Positions 14,555 to 25,190 are shown, counted from the stretch's first letter. The stretch: 37,995 nucleotides of DNA from Syntrophaceae bacterium UBA4778 (GCA_002403175.1 DHHG01000215.1:1-37995); one strand, 5' to 3'. Notes: generated by a model from the letters alone, not told the origin. Numbers and translations: made by a program.

Positions 14555-17500
14555 ATGTTAACATTTCAAACGATTACAGATAGAGATGCCTACACAGCTC
14601 AACGCTTCACTTTTATCAAAACAGTCGAAGGCAGCGAATCATGGCCTTACATTGATTCCAAAGGCATTGCCACAATCGGCATCGGCTTCAATTTACAAGT
14701 TGATAAAAATAGAGATGAAGTGTTTAAGGTTCTTGGAATTAATCCTAGGGATTCAAGTTTGTCTGAAGCAGGCAAAGCCAAAGAACTTGCTTATCAAAAT
14801 GAAATAATCGAAATTTTAAAAAAGACCTACCCTGCAAATCTTACCGGTGCTGCACTTGATCAAGCCAATGCAAATCTGCAGATGGCTTTAGATGCTGTTA
14901 TGCAGAGGAGATATAACGACCCTTTAATAACGATTCCGGGCAAAGAAAATGTTTTCGGATTGTCAGATTCGCAGATGAAATCAGTATTTGATGCTATTAT
15001 GCCTGTATATCAAGCCAAAGTGGACAACTGGGTTACAAATATACCGGATTCCAAAGAAAGGATAGCTCTCGAGTCTTTGGCGTATAACACAAAAGACGGC
15101 TCACGTTCTCTGCTTGGCCCAAAACTGGCAGATGCCATTGTTGCTGGTAACCGTGCCGAATCCTGGTATGAGATACGATACAATTCTAATAGCAATAAAC
15201 TGCCAGGGATCGCCAATCGTCGGTATCAAGAAGCAGCTATGTTCGGTCTCTACAATGATTCTGCTAATATTACAGTGGCGGATGCCAAAGAGATCATGCG
15301 GATGTACACCAGACATCAGGTTCTAGAATCAAATGTTGCCAACAAGATATACACGTATGAGAGCAGCTACCCACTTCCCTCAGGTATTGATGGTATTGAT
15401 GTCTCAGTGAGTATTGCCAATGACTATCTGATTCAGAATTATGCCATGGGCAACACCATTGATGGCAGAGTTATTGTTGGCAGAGGACTGGAGTCATACA
15501 ACTACCTGGAAAAGGGTGCCTGGAGTGATAACATCCTTGCTGGTCTATATAATGATCTCATGTTTGGGGAAAGAGGCAATGACAAGCTTAACGGTGGGGC
15601 GGGTAATGACGTAATCTATGGTGGCGACGGTGAGGATATGCTAATCGGCAGCACAGGTAACGACACACTTATCGGCGGCGTTGGCAACGACACATACATC
15701 ATCAATGCCGGCGATGGGACCGATACGATAGAAGACAAGCAGGGCAACAATAAAGTTATTCTTTGCGGCAAAGAAATCAATTTGCTTTACAACAAAGGTA
15801 GCTATTACGCAAATGCTGATGGATCAATCAGGGCCGTCATGCAGGGCACGGACTTGGTTGTGACTCACATGCCTACAGGTAGCCAGGTCATCCTAAATGA
15901 AGATTTTCAGTGGGGCGATTTCGGCATCAACCTGATCGAAGTGTCGGAGAATCCTGATATTACAAATACAATATATCTGGACATTGAAGATCCAAACGAT
16001 ACGGACCATCGCGGCAGGTATTATGGGACGAATGGCAACGATTTAATCGTTGGCGGTAATGGCAATGATGAAGTTATTACATATTATGAACAAGCAGGAA
16101 ATGATTGGTTGCAAGGCGGTGGCGGTAACGATCTGGTTCAGGCCTGGGCAGGGCCTGGTAGCTACCTTCTTGAGGGAAATTCGGGCGTTGATGCCATATT
16201 TGGGAGTTACGGAAGTGACAAAGTATTTTGTGCAGATTATGGCGAGATGGTCGAATTGATCACAGCCGGAGAAGAGGCGGAAAATCTTCAGGAAACTGGT
16301 GATTTAGCTGCTGGCGGGCCAGGTAATGATTTTATCTATGGCAGCAATGCACGAGACGGATTGTTTGGCGGGCCGGGCAATGACCTGCTGGTTGGCGGAG
16401 GTGCCGATGATGTGATCTTTGGCGATTGCGCTTATCTGGGTGTTGGACAATCGACATCGTATTGGGGATGGTCATTTTCCGTAAATGAAGCTTTAGGCGT
16501 AGAGTTTCATAATGTGCCATTAGTACAATACCTTGCAGATTATGAAGCTGGCGACGATGTGATTTATGCCGGGACAGGAAACGATTACGTCGATGGGTTC
16601 GCCGGTGATGATGAAATCTATGGTGGAAATGGTCACGACACAGTATTTGGCGATAGGGGCAATGATTTTATTGAAGGCGGAGCTGGCGATGATATCTTGA
16701 TCGGAGATGACAATAATTTGGCCATCGAGCTGCACGGTGATGATTATATCGATGGTGGGGAGGGTAATGATTCAATAGAGGGGCAGGGTGGGCGCGATGA
16801 ACTTTTCGGTGGAAATGGCCTGGATACCATCTATGGCGGAGAAAATGACGATTACCTGGATGGCGAAGCCGGAAATGATACCTTGTATGGCGGTGACGGA
16901 AACGATCAGATATTCGGCGGAGAAGATAACGATTACATCGAAGGCGACTATAGCGATCTCGCCGGAAATGATTACCTGGATGGCGAAGCGGGCGATGATA
17001 CGATTATAGGTGCAGGCGGAGCGGACCAAATATTCGGTGGCGATGGAAATGATCAGTTAGTCGGGGACGCGGACAATATCCTCGTTGCAGATCAGGGGGA
17101 TGATTATATCGACGGCGAAGCAGGTAACGACTTGCTGTTAGGTTATGCAGGCAATGATACGCTCATTGGGGGAGATGGGAACGATTCTCTATATGGCGGT
17201 TCAGGCGACGACTATATCGATGCGGGCGATGGAGCAAATACCATATATGGCGATGACGGGAACAGCGAAATCTATGCAGGCAGCGGTGACGATTACATTG
17301 AGGGGGGGGCAGGCAGTGCCTATATTGATGCGGGAGACGGCAACAACACAATATTCGGCGGCAATGGCACAAATGAGATCTACGCCGGAATCGGCAACGA
17401 TCAGGTTGTGGGCGGTACAGATGCTGACTATATCGATGCCGGAGACGGCGGAAATCTAGTAGAGAGTCAGGCTGGAAATGATGTCGTGTTCACGGGCGTG

Positions 17501-20500
17501 GGGAACGATTCCATCTGGGCCGGAGCGGGAGCGGATGAGGTCTATTCCGGTGATGGAAATGACGCTATCTATCTGGACAATGGCGATGCTAATGATGCAG
17601 CCGATTTTGCAGACGGTGGTGCAGGGGATGACACGATTGTCGGCGGCAGCGGGAACGATTCTCTGTACGGAAGTGACGGCAATGATTATCTCCAAGGTGA
17701 CGGCGGGAGTGATACGTATGTCTTTGGAACAGGAGACGGTTCCGACATTATCGAGAATTATGCAGCGGATTATGCCACGACAACGGATACAATTCAGATA
17801 GGCGCTAATTTGTGCGACGTGACCGTCACAAAAGAGAATAACGATTTGCGCATCAGTATAAACGGCTCAACCGATTCGCTGCTGATCTGGGACTGGTTCA
17901 GCAGTTCGGCCTATAAAACCGATCAAATATCATTTGCCGATGGCACCCTACTCACGCCGACACAACTTGAAGGTCGCATTCAAACGATTGTCTATGGCAC
18001 GGCCGCAAACGATTCAATCATCGGCGGAAGTTTTTCCAACACGATTTATGGTTATGCCGGAAACGATACGATCTATGCCGGTGCAGGCAATGACACCATT
18101 TACGGCAATGAGGGTGATGATAATATATTCAGCAATGATGCAAACTATGGAGAAAACGGCAATAACCTCCTTGATGGTGGCGATGGGAATGACTGGTTGG
18201 TTGCAGGCGACGGTCTGGATACACTGATAGGCGGTGCCGGCGACGACAGACTGTGGTGTGAGGAGGGCGGCCTGGCAACGATGATCGGTGGGCTTGGCAA
18301 TGATCGTTATTGTGTCGATGATTCTGGAGATGTGATTATAGAAAATACCGGCGAGGGCTATGATGAAGTCTTTATCTTCGCAACGCAGGCGCCATATGTT
18401 GTAAGTGACAATATCGAGGCCATAACGCTCGAATTGTATGGGCACGGCGCTGTCGGCAATGCGTTGGACAATACCATGACAGGCAACATCAGTGACAACG
18501 AACTGATCGGTATGGCCGGCAGCGATACCATCTACGGCATGGGCGGCAGCGACACGATCGACGGCGGTGCCGGCAATGACGAACTGTATTGCTATGAAGA
18601 CTTATATGGAGGGACTTCATATCTGGGTAACAATACATACATTTTCGGAAGGGGATATGGTCAGGATTATGTTATTGACTATATGGGCAATGCAGACGTT
18701 ATCTCTGTTAAGAGCGAAGTATTGCCCGCGGATATTACACTTAACCGCCAGAATAATGATCTGGTGCTCGCAATATCAGGCACAACCGATACAATGACCG
18801 TTGCAGACTGGTTTAACGACACTAACTACAGAGTCGAGCAGATCCAATTTGCCGATGGCACGACATGGGATGCGTCCTATATCGAATCGAATGCAGTCCC
18901 GATGGGTACCGACGGAAACGATTTGCTGAACGGAACCGGTGCAGACAATAGACTAATGGGTCTCGCCGGGAATGATACGCTGAACGGATATGCGGGCAAT
19001 GACACCCTTGACGGCGGCACCGGTGCGGACAGCATGGTGGGCGGCTTTGGCGATGATACCTATGTTGTGGATAATGCAGCCGACGTCATCAGTGAAAATG
19101 CGAACGAAGGTACGGATACAGTTCAGAGCGCAATCAGTTATACGCTCGGCAATAACATTGATAATGTTTCACTTATCGGCAATGGCATGAGTCTTACTGC
19201 GACGGGTAATGCGTTAAACAATGTTCTGGTCGGAAACGGATATTACGACACACTCAATGGGGGCGCCGGCGCAGACACCATGCATGGATATGGCGTCGAT
19301 ACATATGTCGTTGATAACGTGGGTGACGTTGTTATTGATGAAGACGGTGTTTTTCAGGGTGAAGGGCACACGCCGGATACAATACTCAGTTCGGTAACCT
19401 ATGTGCTTCCCGATGGCGTAGACGATCTTACGCTGACAGGGAGCAGCGCCATCAATGGCTCGGGTAACGATTTGGAAAACAGTCTGCTGGGAAACAGCGC
19501 TGTAAATATGCTGACCGGCGGTGCCGGCAATGACACACTGAATGGCGGAACCGGTGCAGATAACATGTGTGGCGGTCAGGGTAATGATACTTACATCATC
19601 GATAATACCGGTGACATTGTGACCGAGAATCTCAATGAAGGTTCCGATACCGTCCAAAGTTCTGTCACATATACACTGGGCAGCAACATTGAAAACTTAT
19701 TTTTGACTGGAACATCAAAAATAAACGGAACAGGAAATGCTTTGGATAACTTGCTTTACGGAAACAGCGCAATAAATAACCTGACAGGTGGCGCAGGTAA
19801 TGATGTCTTCTATGGCAATGGCGGCGCGGATACATTTATCGGTGGCGCGGGTGACGACACCTATTATGTGTATCAAACGGACGTCGCCATTACGGAAAAT
19901 GCAAATGAAGGGACCGACACAGTTTACAGTACGGTGAGTTACAGCCTTTCAGGCAATATTGAAAATCTGTATCTAGTCGGGGGTGGCGCGCTCAATGGTA
20001 TGGGGAATGCGCAGAACAATTACATCGCATTCGTGCCCGACACACCCCATTATGAGAATTACAATAATATCATCAATGGCGGCGCAGGGGCCGATACAAT
20101 GTCTGGCGGATACGGAAGCGATACGTATATTGTAGATAACATCGGCGATATTGTTATCGAGGGGGAAAATAGCGAAGTGGGTCAAAGGGACATAATCCAA
20201 AGTTCAGTGACTTATACGCTTCCCTATGGTGTAGAAGATCTGACTCTGACAGGTACGAGCGCTATCAGTGGCACAGGCAATGAACTATGGAATAACTTGG
20301 TTGGAAATAGCGCCTCAAATTCGCTTACAGGTGGTGCTGGCAATGACACATTAAACGGCGGAACGGGCGCTGACAGCTTATCAGGCGGCATGGGCGACGA
20401 TCTTTATATTGTTGATAATACGGGCGATATAATTACAGAGATTGCCGATGAGGGATCAGATACAGTCCAAAGCTCGATTACATATACATTAGGCAATAAT

Positions 20501-21532
20501 GTGGAAAAGCTGACACTTACAGGTTCGTCAAGGATAAATGGAACAGGAAATGCCCTGGATAATTACCTTACCGGCAATAGCGCGAACAATACCCTGACGG
20601 GCGCCGCGGGGAATGACACCCTTGATGGCGGCTCCGGTAGCGATACGATGGTGGGTGGCGCTGGAAACGATACTTATATTGTACAAGCAACCGGCGACGT
20701 TGTTACCGAAAATGCTAATGAAGGGACCGACCTCGCTAGGAGTTCGATAACGTATACATTGGGCAATAACGTTGAGAACCTGACCCTGACCGGTACCAGT
20801 GCGATCAATGGAACCGGCAATGCGCTTGACAACACCATTATCGGCAATAGCGCCGCCAACACCCTGACCGGCAATGCCGGCAATGACACGCTCAACGGCG
20901 GCGCAGGCAATGATGCGATGGTGGGTGGCGCCGGAAACGATGTATACTATGTTGATAGCACCGGCGATACCGTAACGGAAAGTGCCAATTCAGGGACAGA
21001 TACGGTTCTAAGCTCAATTACTCATACTCTAGGGAGCAATGTCGAAAATCTGACCTTAACGGAAACTAGCTCCATCAACGGAACAGGCAACGCACTCGAC
21101 AATAACATCACCGGCAACAGCGGCAACAACACCCTGAACGGCGGTGCAGGCAACGACACCTACGTTTTCTCGAATGGAGGGGGAACCGATGTTGTCACCG
21201 ACAGCGGAGCTGATTCGTCAACGCAGGATATCATTCGGTTCCAGAGCGATGTTCTGAAAGAGAGCATCGCCATCTTCCAGGGGACATCCGATCTGTCAAT
21301 TGCATATGGCAGCACGGATAATATCACGGTTACAAGCCAGACCTCAACGAACTACGGCATCGAAAAGGTCCAGCTCGATAACGGGCTTTACATGACTGCC
21401 ACGGACATCAACCAGCTGATTCAAAACATGGCGACCTTCGCTACGGCTCACAATCTGGCGTTCTCAAGCGTTAATGACGTGAAGGCGAGCCCGGATTTGA
21501 TGGCAATGGTTTCAAGTGCCTGGCATTCTTAA
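14555..21532 (+). CDS. giant RTX protein with N-terminal T4-lysozyme-like (GH24) domain
   Basis: 2325 aa; ATG at 14555 with AGGAG at 14543-14547. Residues about 15-210 form a GH24-like domain: E25 (KTVEGSESWPYID), D34 and T40 (GIATIGIGF) keep the exact spacing of T4 lysozyme E11/D20/T26. Then a short RTX block (about 340-382), a large GGxGxDxxx array (about 492-1056), a haemolysin-type HCBP-related segment (1075-1135), a second array (1146-1350), another HCBP segment (1379-1442), eight copies of a 90-residue unit (about 1451-2192), a third HCBP segment (2221-2282) and an uncleaved C-terminal type I secretion tail. No N-terminal signal peptide. The arrays bind calcium and fold outside the cell. 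Role inferred: secreted or cell-attached peptidoglycan hydrolase. The gene precedes its likely exporter. Confidence 0.93.
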   Translation: MLTFQTITDRDAYTAQRFTFIKTVEGSESWPYIDSKGIATIGIGFNLQVDKNRDEVFKVLGINPRDSSLSEAGKAKELAYQNEIIEILKKTYPANLTGAALDQANANLQMALDAVMQRRYNDPLITIPGKENVFGLSDSQMKSVFDAIMPVYQAKVDNWVTNIPDSKERIALESLAYNTKDGSRSLLGPKLADAIVAGNRAESWYEIRYNSNSNKLPGIANRRYQEAAMFGLYNDSANITVADAKEIMRMYTRHQVLESNVANKIYTYESSYPLPSGIDGIDVSVSIANDYLIQNYAMGNTIDGRVIVGRGLESYNYLEKGAWSDNILAGLYNDLMFGERGNDKLNGGAGNDVIYGGDGEDMLIGSTGNDTLIGGVGNDTYIINAGDGTDTIEDKQGNNKVILCGKEINLLYNKGSYYANADGSIRAVMQGTDLVVTHMPTGSQVILNEDFQWGDFGINLIEVSENPDITNTIYLDIEDPNDTDHRGRYYGTNGNDLIVGGNGNDEVITYYEQAGNDWLQGGGGNDLVQAWAGPGSYLLEGNSGVDAIFGSYGSDKVFCADYGEMVELITAGEEAENLQETGDLAAGGPGNDFIYGSNARDGLFGGPGNDLLVGGGADDVIFGDCAYLGVGQSTSYWGWSFSVNEALGVEFHNVPLVQYLADYEAGDDVIYAGTGNDYVDGFAGDDEIYGGNGHDTVFGDRGNDFIEGGAGDDILIGDDNNLAIELHGDDYIDGGEGNDSIEGQGGRDELFGGNGLDTIYGGENDDYLDGEAGNDTLYGGDGNDQIFGGEDNDYIEGDYSDLAGNDYLDGEAGDDTIIGAGGADQIFGGDGNDQLVGDADNILVADQGDDYIDGEAGNDLLLGYAGNDTLIGGDGNDSLYGGSGDDYIDAGDGANTIYGDDGNSEIYAGSGDDYIEGGAGSAYIDAGDGNNTIFGGNGTNEIYAGIGNDQVVGGTDADYIDAGDGGNLVESQAGNDVVFTGVGNDSIWAGAGADEVYSGDGNDAIYLDNGDANDAADFADGGAGDDTIVGGSGNDSLYGSDGNDYLQGDGGSDTYVFGTGDGSDIIENYAADYATTTDTIQIGANLCDVTVTKENNDLRISINGSTDSLLIWDWFSSSAYKTDQISFADGTLLTPTQLEGRIQTIVYGTAANDSIIGGSFSNTIYGYAGNDTIYAGAGNDTIYGNEGDDNIFSNDANYGENGNNLLDGGDGNDWLVAGDGLDTLIGGAGDDRLWCEEGGLATMIGGLGNDRYCVDDSGDVIIENTGEGYDEVFIFATQAPYVVSDNIEAITLELYGHGAVGNALDNTMTGNISDNELIGMAGSDTIYGMGGSDTIDGGAGNDELYCYEDLYGGTSYLGNNTYIFGRGYGQDYVIDYMGNADVISVKSEVLPADITLNRQNNDLVLAISGTTDTMTVADWFNDTNYRVEQIQFADGTTWDASYIESNAVPMGTDGNDLLNGTGADNRLMGLAGNDTLNGYAGNDTLDGGTGADSMVGGFGDDTYVVDNAADVISENANEGTDTVQSAISYTLGNNIDNVSLIGNGMSLTATGNALNNVLVGNGYYDTLNGGAGADTMHGYGVDTYVVDNVGDVVIDEDGVFQGEGHTPDTILSSVTYVLPDGVDDLTLTGSSAINGSGNDLENSLLGNSAVNMLTGGAGNDTLNGGTGADNMCGGQGNDTYIIDNTGDIVTENLNEGSDTVQSSVTYTLGSNIENLFLTGTSKINGTGNALDNLLYGNSAINNLTGGAGNDVFYGNGGADTFIGGAGDDTYYVYQTDVAITENANEGTDTVYSTVSYSLSGNIENLYLVGGGALNGMGNAQNNYIAFVPDTPHYENYNNIINGGAGADTMSGGYGSDTYIVDNIGDIVIEGENSEVGQRDIIQSSVTYTLPYGVEDLTLTGTSAISGTGNELWNNLVGNSASNSLTGGAGNDTLNGGTGADSLSGGMGDDLYIVDNTGDIITEIADEGSDTVQSSITYTLGNNVEKLTLTGSSRINGTGNALDNYLTGNSANNTLTGAAGNDTLDGGSGSDTMVGGAGNDTYIVQATGDVVTENANEGTDLARSSITYTLGNNVENLTLTGTSAINGTGNALDNTIIGNSAANTLTGNAGNDTLNGGAGNDAMVGGAGNDVYYVDSTGDTVTESANSGTDTVLSSITHTLGSNVENLTLTETSSINGTGNALDNNITGNSGNNTLNGGAGNDTYVFSNGGGTDVVTDSGADSSTQDIIRFQSDVLKESIAIFQGTSDLSIAYGSTDNITVTSQTSTNYGIEKVQLDNGLYMTATDINQLIQNMATFATAHNLAFSSVNDVKASPDLMAMVSSAWHS
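18950..21130 (+). repeat. eight tandem 90-codon repeats in the RTX gene
   Basis: The unit runs NDTY(I/V)VDNTGDVVTEN, SDTVQSSITYTLG, NVENLTLTG, INGTGNALDN and a GNDTLNGG RTX stretch. Centres of the Asp-Thr-Tyr motif fall near 19051, 19300, 19590, 19860, 20120, 20396, 20666 and 20936; the last three are spaced exactly 270 bases. Copies 2 and 5 carry insertions and a YVLPDGV or YTLPYGV variant. DNA identity is high between copies 6-8, so copy number could change by recombination. Confidence 0.8.
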
Positions 21533-21579
21533 AGCAGTGAACAGTAAATAGTAAATGTGAATAGTGAAGGTCAACGGGG

Positions 21580-21606
21580 GACGAGTGACAGGCTAATCTA
21601 CTCGTC
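21580..21606 (+). other. hairpin between RTX gene and exporter
   Basis: GACGAGT at 21580-21586 pairs with ACTCGTC at 21600-21606 (7 bp, 13-base loop) in the 125-base gap. There is no T-tract, so it would attenuate or protect the RTX message rather than end it. The surrounding bases are rich in GTGA/GTAA steps, resembling the spacer at 25254-25280. Confidence 0.35.
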
Positions 21607-21657
21607 ACCCGTTACCGGTTTCTTGTTACTGCGGCATTGTCGCTAATTGAGGAAGTG

Positions 21658-23838
21658 ATGGATTCTGGTCTAGATTCTCTCTTGGTCATAGCCGGGCTGC
21701 ACGGGATCGCGGTGGATGAGGCGAAGCTGCGACATGAGTATGGCTCCGAAGCCTTTACGGTCGAAAAACTCTTGCTGGCAGCGAAGTCGCTGGGAATGAA
21801 GGCGCGACTCGTGAATCAGTTGCCGGAAAGGCTGGACCGGGCGCCTCTGCCCGCCATTGCCCTGGATAAAAACGGGGGCTTTTTCATCCTCGCTCGGTAC
21901 GATGCGGGAACGGCTGCCTCTCCGCAGGGGGATGCTTCCGGACAGTCTTCACCCAGGGTGCTGATCAAGCTGCCGGGGGAACGTCCTACCGTGCTAGATC
22001 TGAACGCCTTCATGGATCTCTGGTCCGGGCAGTTGATCTTTCTTACCTCCAAGGCGAGCTTCGCCGGGGAGATCGCCCGTTTTGACTTTTCCTGGTTCAT
22101 CCCGGCGGTAGTCAAGTACCGCAAACTCCTCGGAGAGGTGCTGCTGATTTCCTTTGTTTTACAAATCATCGGTCTGACTACCCCACTCTTTTTTCAGGTC
22201 GTCATGGACAAGGTCCTGGTCAATCATGCAATGAAGACCCTGAACGTCATTGCGATCGGACTCATCTGCGCCACACTCTTCAGCTCCGTCCTGACCGGCA
22301 TCCGCACGTACGTCTTCGCGCACACGAGCAGCAAGATCGATGTCGAATTGGGTGCACGCCTCTTTCGGCACCTCCTCGCCTTGCCCCTTGCGTATTTCGA
22401 GGCGAGAAGGGTAGGGGATTCGGTCGCCCGCATCCGCGAGCTCGAAAACATCCGCTCCTTTCTCACCGGCAACGCTATGACCCTTGTCATGGATCTTCTC
22501 TTCTCCTTCGTTTTTCTCGGGGTTATGCTCTGGTATAGCGCGTGGCTCACCCTGATCGTCGTTATTTCGCTTCCCTTGTACGCTCTCTTATCGCTTATCT
22601 TTACCCCAATCATCCGGGCGCGACTGAATGACAAATTCAACCGGGGTGCCGAGAATCAGTCCTTTCTCGTGGAAACGATCAGCGGGATCGATACGGTCAA
22701 GGCCCTGGCAGTCGAACCCCGATGGGTCCAGAAATGGGAGCAGCAATTGGCATCCTATGTCACTTCGGGACTATCCGTTACCAATGCGGGTATGTTGGCC
22801 GGAGGGGGTGTGAATCTGATCAGCAAACTCGTGACAGCGGCGATCATGTGGATGGGGGCCACCCAGGTCGTCGAAGGCAAGATGACCGTAGGGCAGCTGA
22901 TCGCTTTCAATATGCTTGCAGGGCAGGTTTCCTCGCCGATCCTCCGCCTGGCGCAACTCTGGAACGACTTTCAGCAGGTCGGGATTTCCATGAGCCGCCT
23001 GGGAGATATTTTGAATGCCCGCACCGAGATTGTCGGCCAGAAGACGAGTCTGCCCCGGCTGAACGGTGCCATTGAATTCGATAAGATCACCTTCCGTTAT
23101 CGCCCCGATGCGCCCGATGTCATCCGGGATGTCAATCTAAAAATCGCACCCGGAGAGGTGATCGGCATCGTAGGTCGATCGGGTTCCGGCAAGAGCACCC
23201 TGACCAAGCTGGTGCAGCGCCTCTATGTTCCTGACCGGGGTCGGGTTCTTATCGACGGCCAGGATATCGCCATTATCGATACTGCTTCGCTACGCCACCA
23301 GATCGGAGTAGTATTGCAGGAAAATACTCTTTTTAACCGCTCCATCCGGGACAACATCGCCCTGTCCAACCCTGCCCTGCCGATAGAAACCATTATTCAG
23401 GTGGCCAAACTGGCCGGGGCGCACGAGTTTATCTGCGAGATGCCGGAGGGCTACGATACCAGGGTGGGTGAACACGGCGTGGGGCTCTCCGGAGGACAGC
23501 GCCAGCGGATCGCCATCGCCCGCGCCCTGATTGCCAATCCGCGAATCCTGATCTTTGACGAGGCGACGAGCGCCCTCGACTACGAATCCGAAAAGATCAT
23601 CCAGGAGAATATGCGCCGGATCTGTACCGGCCGGACCGTTCTGATCATTGCCCATCGCCTCTCTGCTGTAAGGGACGCCAGCCGGATCATCGTTCTCGAA
23701 CGTGGCCAGATTGTCGAGCAGGGCAGCCATAACGATCTTCTGAAAGTCCCGAAGGGGATCTACCGGTACCTCTATAACCTCCAACAGGGCGATCAGGCAA
23801 GGCCTGATGCTCCCGTGAAAGAGGCTGCGTCCCGATGA
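21658..23838 (+). CDS. type I secretion ABC transporter (HlyB-like)
   Basis: 726 aa from the ATG at 21658, with GAGG five bases upstream; a TTG at 21637 is less likely. The N-terminal part (about 1-125) is a C39-like domain without the catalytic Cys (SGLDSLLVIAGLHG), as in HlyB, where it docks the unfolded RTX substrate. The membrane domain spans about 150-430. The ATPase domain has Walker A GRSGSGKST (about 505), signature LSGGQRQR (about 609), Walker B ILIFDEATSALD and the H-loop IIAHRLS, all intact. It exports the RTX protein from cytoplasm to outside with the adaptor and TolC partner. Its stop overlaps the adaptor start as ATGA. Confidence 0.95.
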   Translation: MDSGLDSLLVIAGLHGIAVDEAKLRHEYGSEAFTVEKLLLAAKSLGMKARLVNQLPERLDRAPLPAIALDKNGGFFILARYDAGTAASPQGDASGQSSPRVLIKLPGERPTVLDLNAFMDLWSGQLIFLTSKASFAGEIARFDFSWFIPAVVKYRKLLGEVLLISFVLQIIGLTTPLFFQVVMDKVLVNHAMKTLNVIAIGLICATLFSSVLTGIRTYVFAHTSSKIDVELGARLFRHLLALPLAYFEARRVGDSVARIRELENIRSFLTGNAMTLVMDLLFSFVFLGVMLWYSAWLTLIVVISLPLYALLSLIFTPIIRARLNDKFNRGAENQSFLVETISGIDTVKALAVEPRWVQKWEQQLASYVTSGLSVTNAGMLAGGGVNLISKLVTAAIMWMGATQVVEGKMTVGQLIAFNMLAGQVSSPILRLAQLWNDFQQVGISMSRLGDILNARTEIVGQKTSLPRLNGAIEFDKITFRYRPDAPDVIRDVNLKIAPGEVIGIVGRSGSGKSTLTKLVQRLYVPDRGRVLIDGQDIAIIDTASLRHQIGVVLQENTLFNRSIRDNIALSNPALPIETIIQVAKLAGAHEFICEMPEGYDTRVGEHGVGLSGGQRQRIAIARALIANPRILIFDEATSALDYESEKIIQENMRRICTGRTVLIIAHRLSAVRDASRIIVLERGQIVEQGSHNDLLKVPKGIYRYLYNLQQGDQARPDAPVKEAASR

Positions 23839-25190
23839 GTGCCCATAAGAGCTTCAAACACCGACTCAAGGCATATGTCGACCTCTGGCGTCAGTACAAG
23901 GCTGTATTCGCGTACCACTGGGAGAACCGAAAGCTCCTGAGTGGAAAAATTCTGAACGAAACCGAATCGGAATTTCTTCCGGCTGCCCTCTCGTTACAGG
24001 CCAAACCCGTCTCGCCTGCTTCGCGTATTGTAGCCAAAATAATGATGGCTCTGGTTGCGGTCCTGATCGCCTGGTCGATTCTGGGAAAGATCGACATCGT
24101 TGTCAATGCCACCGGCAAAGTGATTCCCAGTTCCCGGACCAAGACGATCGCCTCCGTCGATACGGCGAGCGTCGTTGCTCTGCATGTCGGAGAAGGGGAA
24201 CAGGTCAGGGCGGGAAAGGTTCTTGTCGAACTCGATACGAGCGCCACGGATGCCGAGCGCGACAAGGCAAAGGGGGATAAGATCACGGCCCTCCTTCAGG
24301 CGGCACGATCCAAGGCCCTGATCAATGCCATAGATAATGGGATCTCCCCGAAACTGGCTGCCCTCACAGGCGTGCCTGCGGATAAATGGCAAGCCGAGCA
24401 GAGGCATCTCGAAGGGCAGTACCATGATTATATCGCCAAGTTGAAGCGCATCGAGGACGACATCGCCCGTTTTTCCCAGGAACTGCCCTTGGCGACCCAA
24501 CGGGCGAACGACTACAAAGAACTCCTCAATAACCGCGATGTCTCCCGACACGCCTGGCTGGAGAAAGAACAGGCCCGCCTCGATCTCGAAGGACAGCTGG
24601 CAGATGCGCGCAACCAGCGAACGGCCCTGATTGCCGAAACCAGACGCGTGGCCTATGATGCCCTGACAGAAGGAGACAGGGCCGCTGCCGCTTCTCATCA
24701 GGATGCTATACGCTCCGCCGCCCATAGTCGACTTCTGAAACTGACGGCTCCGGTCGAAGGTACCGTCCAGCAGTTGACCATTCATACTGTCGGAGGCGTT
24801 GTACCGGCCGCGCAACCCCTCATGCAGATAGTTCCTAAAGAAAACAGAGTTGAGGTGGAAGCCTTTATCGAAAACAAGGACGTGGGTTTCGTTCAGGAAG
24901 GCCAGAGCGCTGCCGTCAAAATCGACGCCTTCGATTATACGAAATACGGCACTATATCCGGCAAGGTCGTGCATGTATCGCGTGACGCGATTCAGGATGA
25001 GAAGCAGGGATTGATCTATTCAACCAAAGTGGCGCTGGACAAATCTTCTATACTCGTAAACGGTCGCGAGATGCCGCTGTCCGCCGGGATGTCCGTCCGG
25101 GTGGAGATCAAGACTGGCGACAGGCGCATTATCGAATATGTATTGAGTCCGCTGATACAGCACAAAAGGGAGAGCTTAAACGAACGCTAG
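23835..25190 (+). CDS. type I secretion membrane-fusion adaptor (HlyD-like)
   Basis: 451 aa; ATG overlapping the stop of the ABC gene by four bases. A cytoplasmic N-terminus of about 65 residues precedes a single membrane helix (KIMMALVAVLIAWSILG), then the first half-lipoyl strand (VVNATGKVIPSSRTKTIAS), a long coiled-coil hairpin (about 150-300, with many Ala, Arg and Glu), the second half-lipoyl piece (LTAPVEGTVQQLTIHTVGG) and the beta-barrel region with VEAFIENKDVGFVQEGQSAAVKIDAFDYTKYG cut short here as the HlyD family hallmark. It bridges the ABC transporter and the outer-membrane channel across the periplasm. Length is typical. Confidence 0.95.
   Translation: MSAHKSFKHRLKAYVDLWRQYKAVFAYHWENRKLLSGKILNETESEFLPAALSLQAKPVSPASRIVAKIMMALVAVLIAWSILGKIDIVVNATGKVIPSSRTKTIASVDTASVVALHVGEGEQVRAGKVLVELDTSATDAERDKAKGDKITALLQAARSKALINAIDNGISPKLAALTGVPADKWQAEQRHLEGQYHDYIAKLKRIEDDIARFSQELPLATQRANDYKELLNNRDVSRHAWLEKEQARLDLEGQLADARNQRTALIAETRRVAYDALTEGDRAAAASHQDAIRSAAHSRLLKLTAPVEGTVQQLTIHTVGGVVPAAQPLMQIVPKENRVEVEAFIENKDVGFVQEGQSAAVKIDAFDYTKYGTISGKVVHVSRDAIQDEKQGLIYSTKVALDKSSILVNGREMPLSAGMSVRVEIKTGDRRIIEYVLSPLIQHKRESLNER

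Noticed and set aside
15570..21130. Dense periodic repeats resembling a repeat array
   Set aside because: They are coding RTX nonapeptide and 90-codon repeats in one frame, not CRISPR spacers and repeats.
23994..24974. Long minus-strand open frame of 326 codons
   Set aside because: It is antisense to the HlyD-like adaptor gene and shows no family features.
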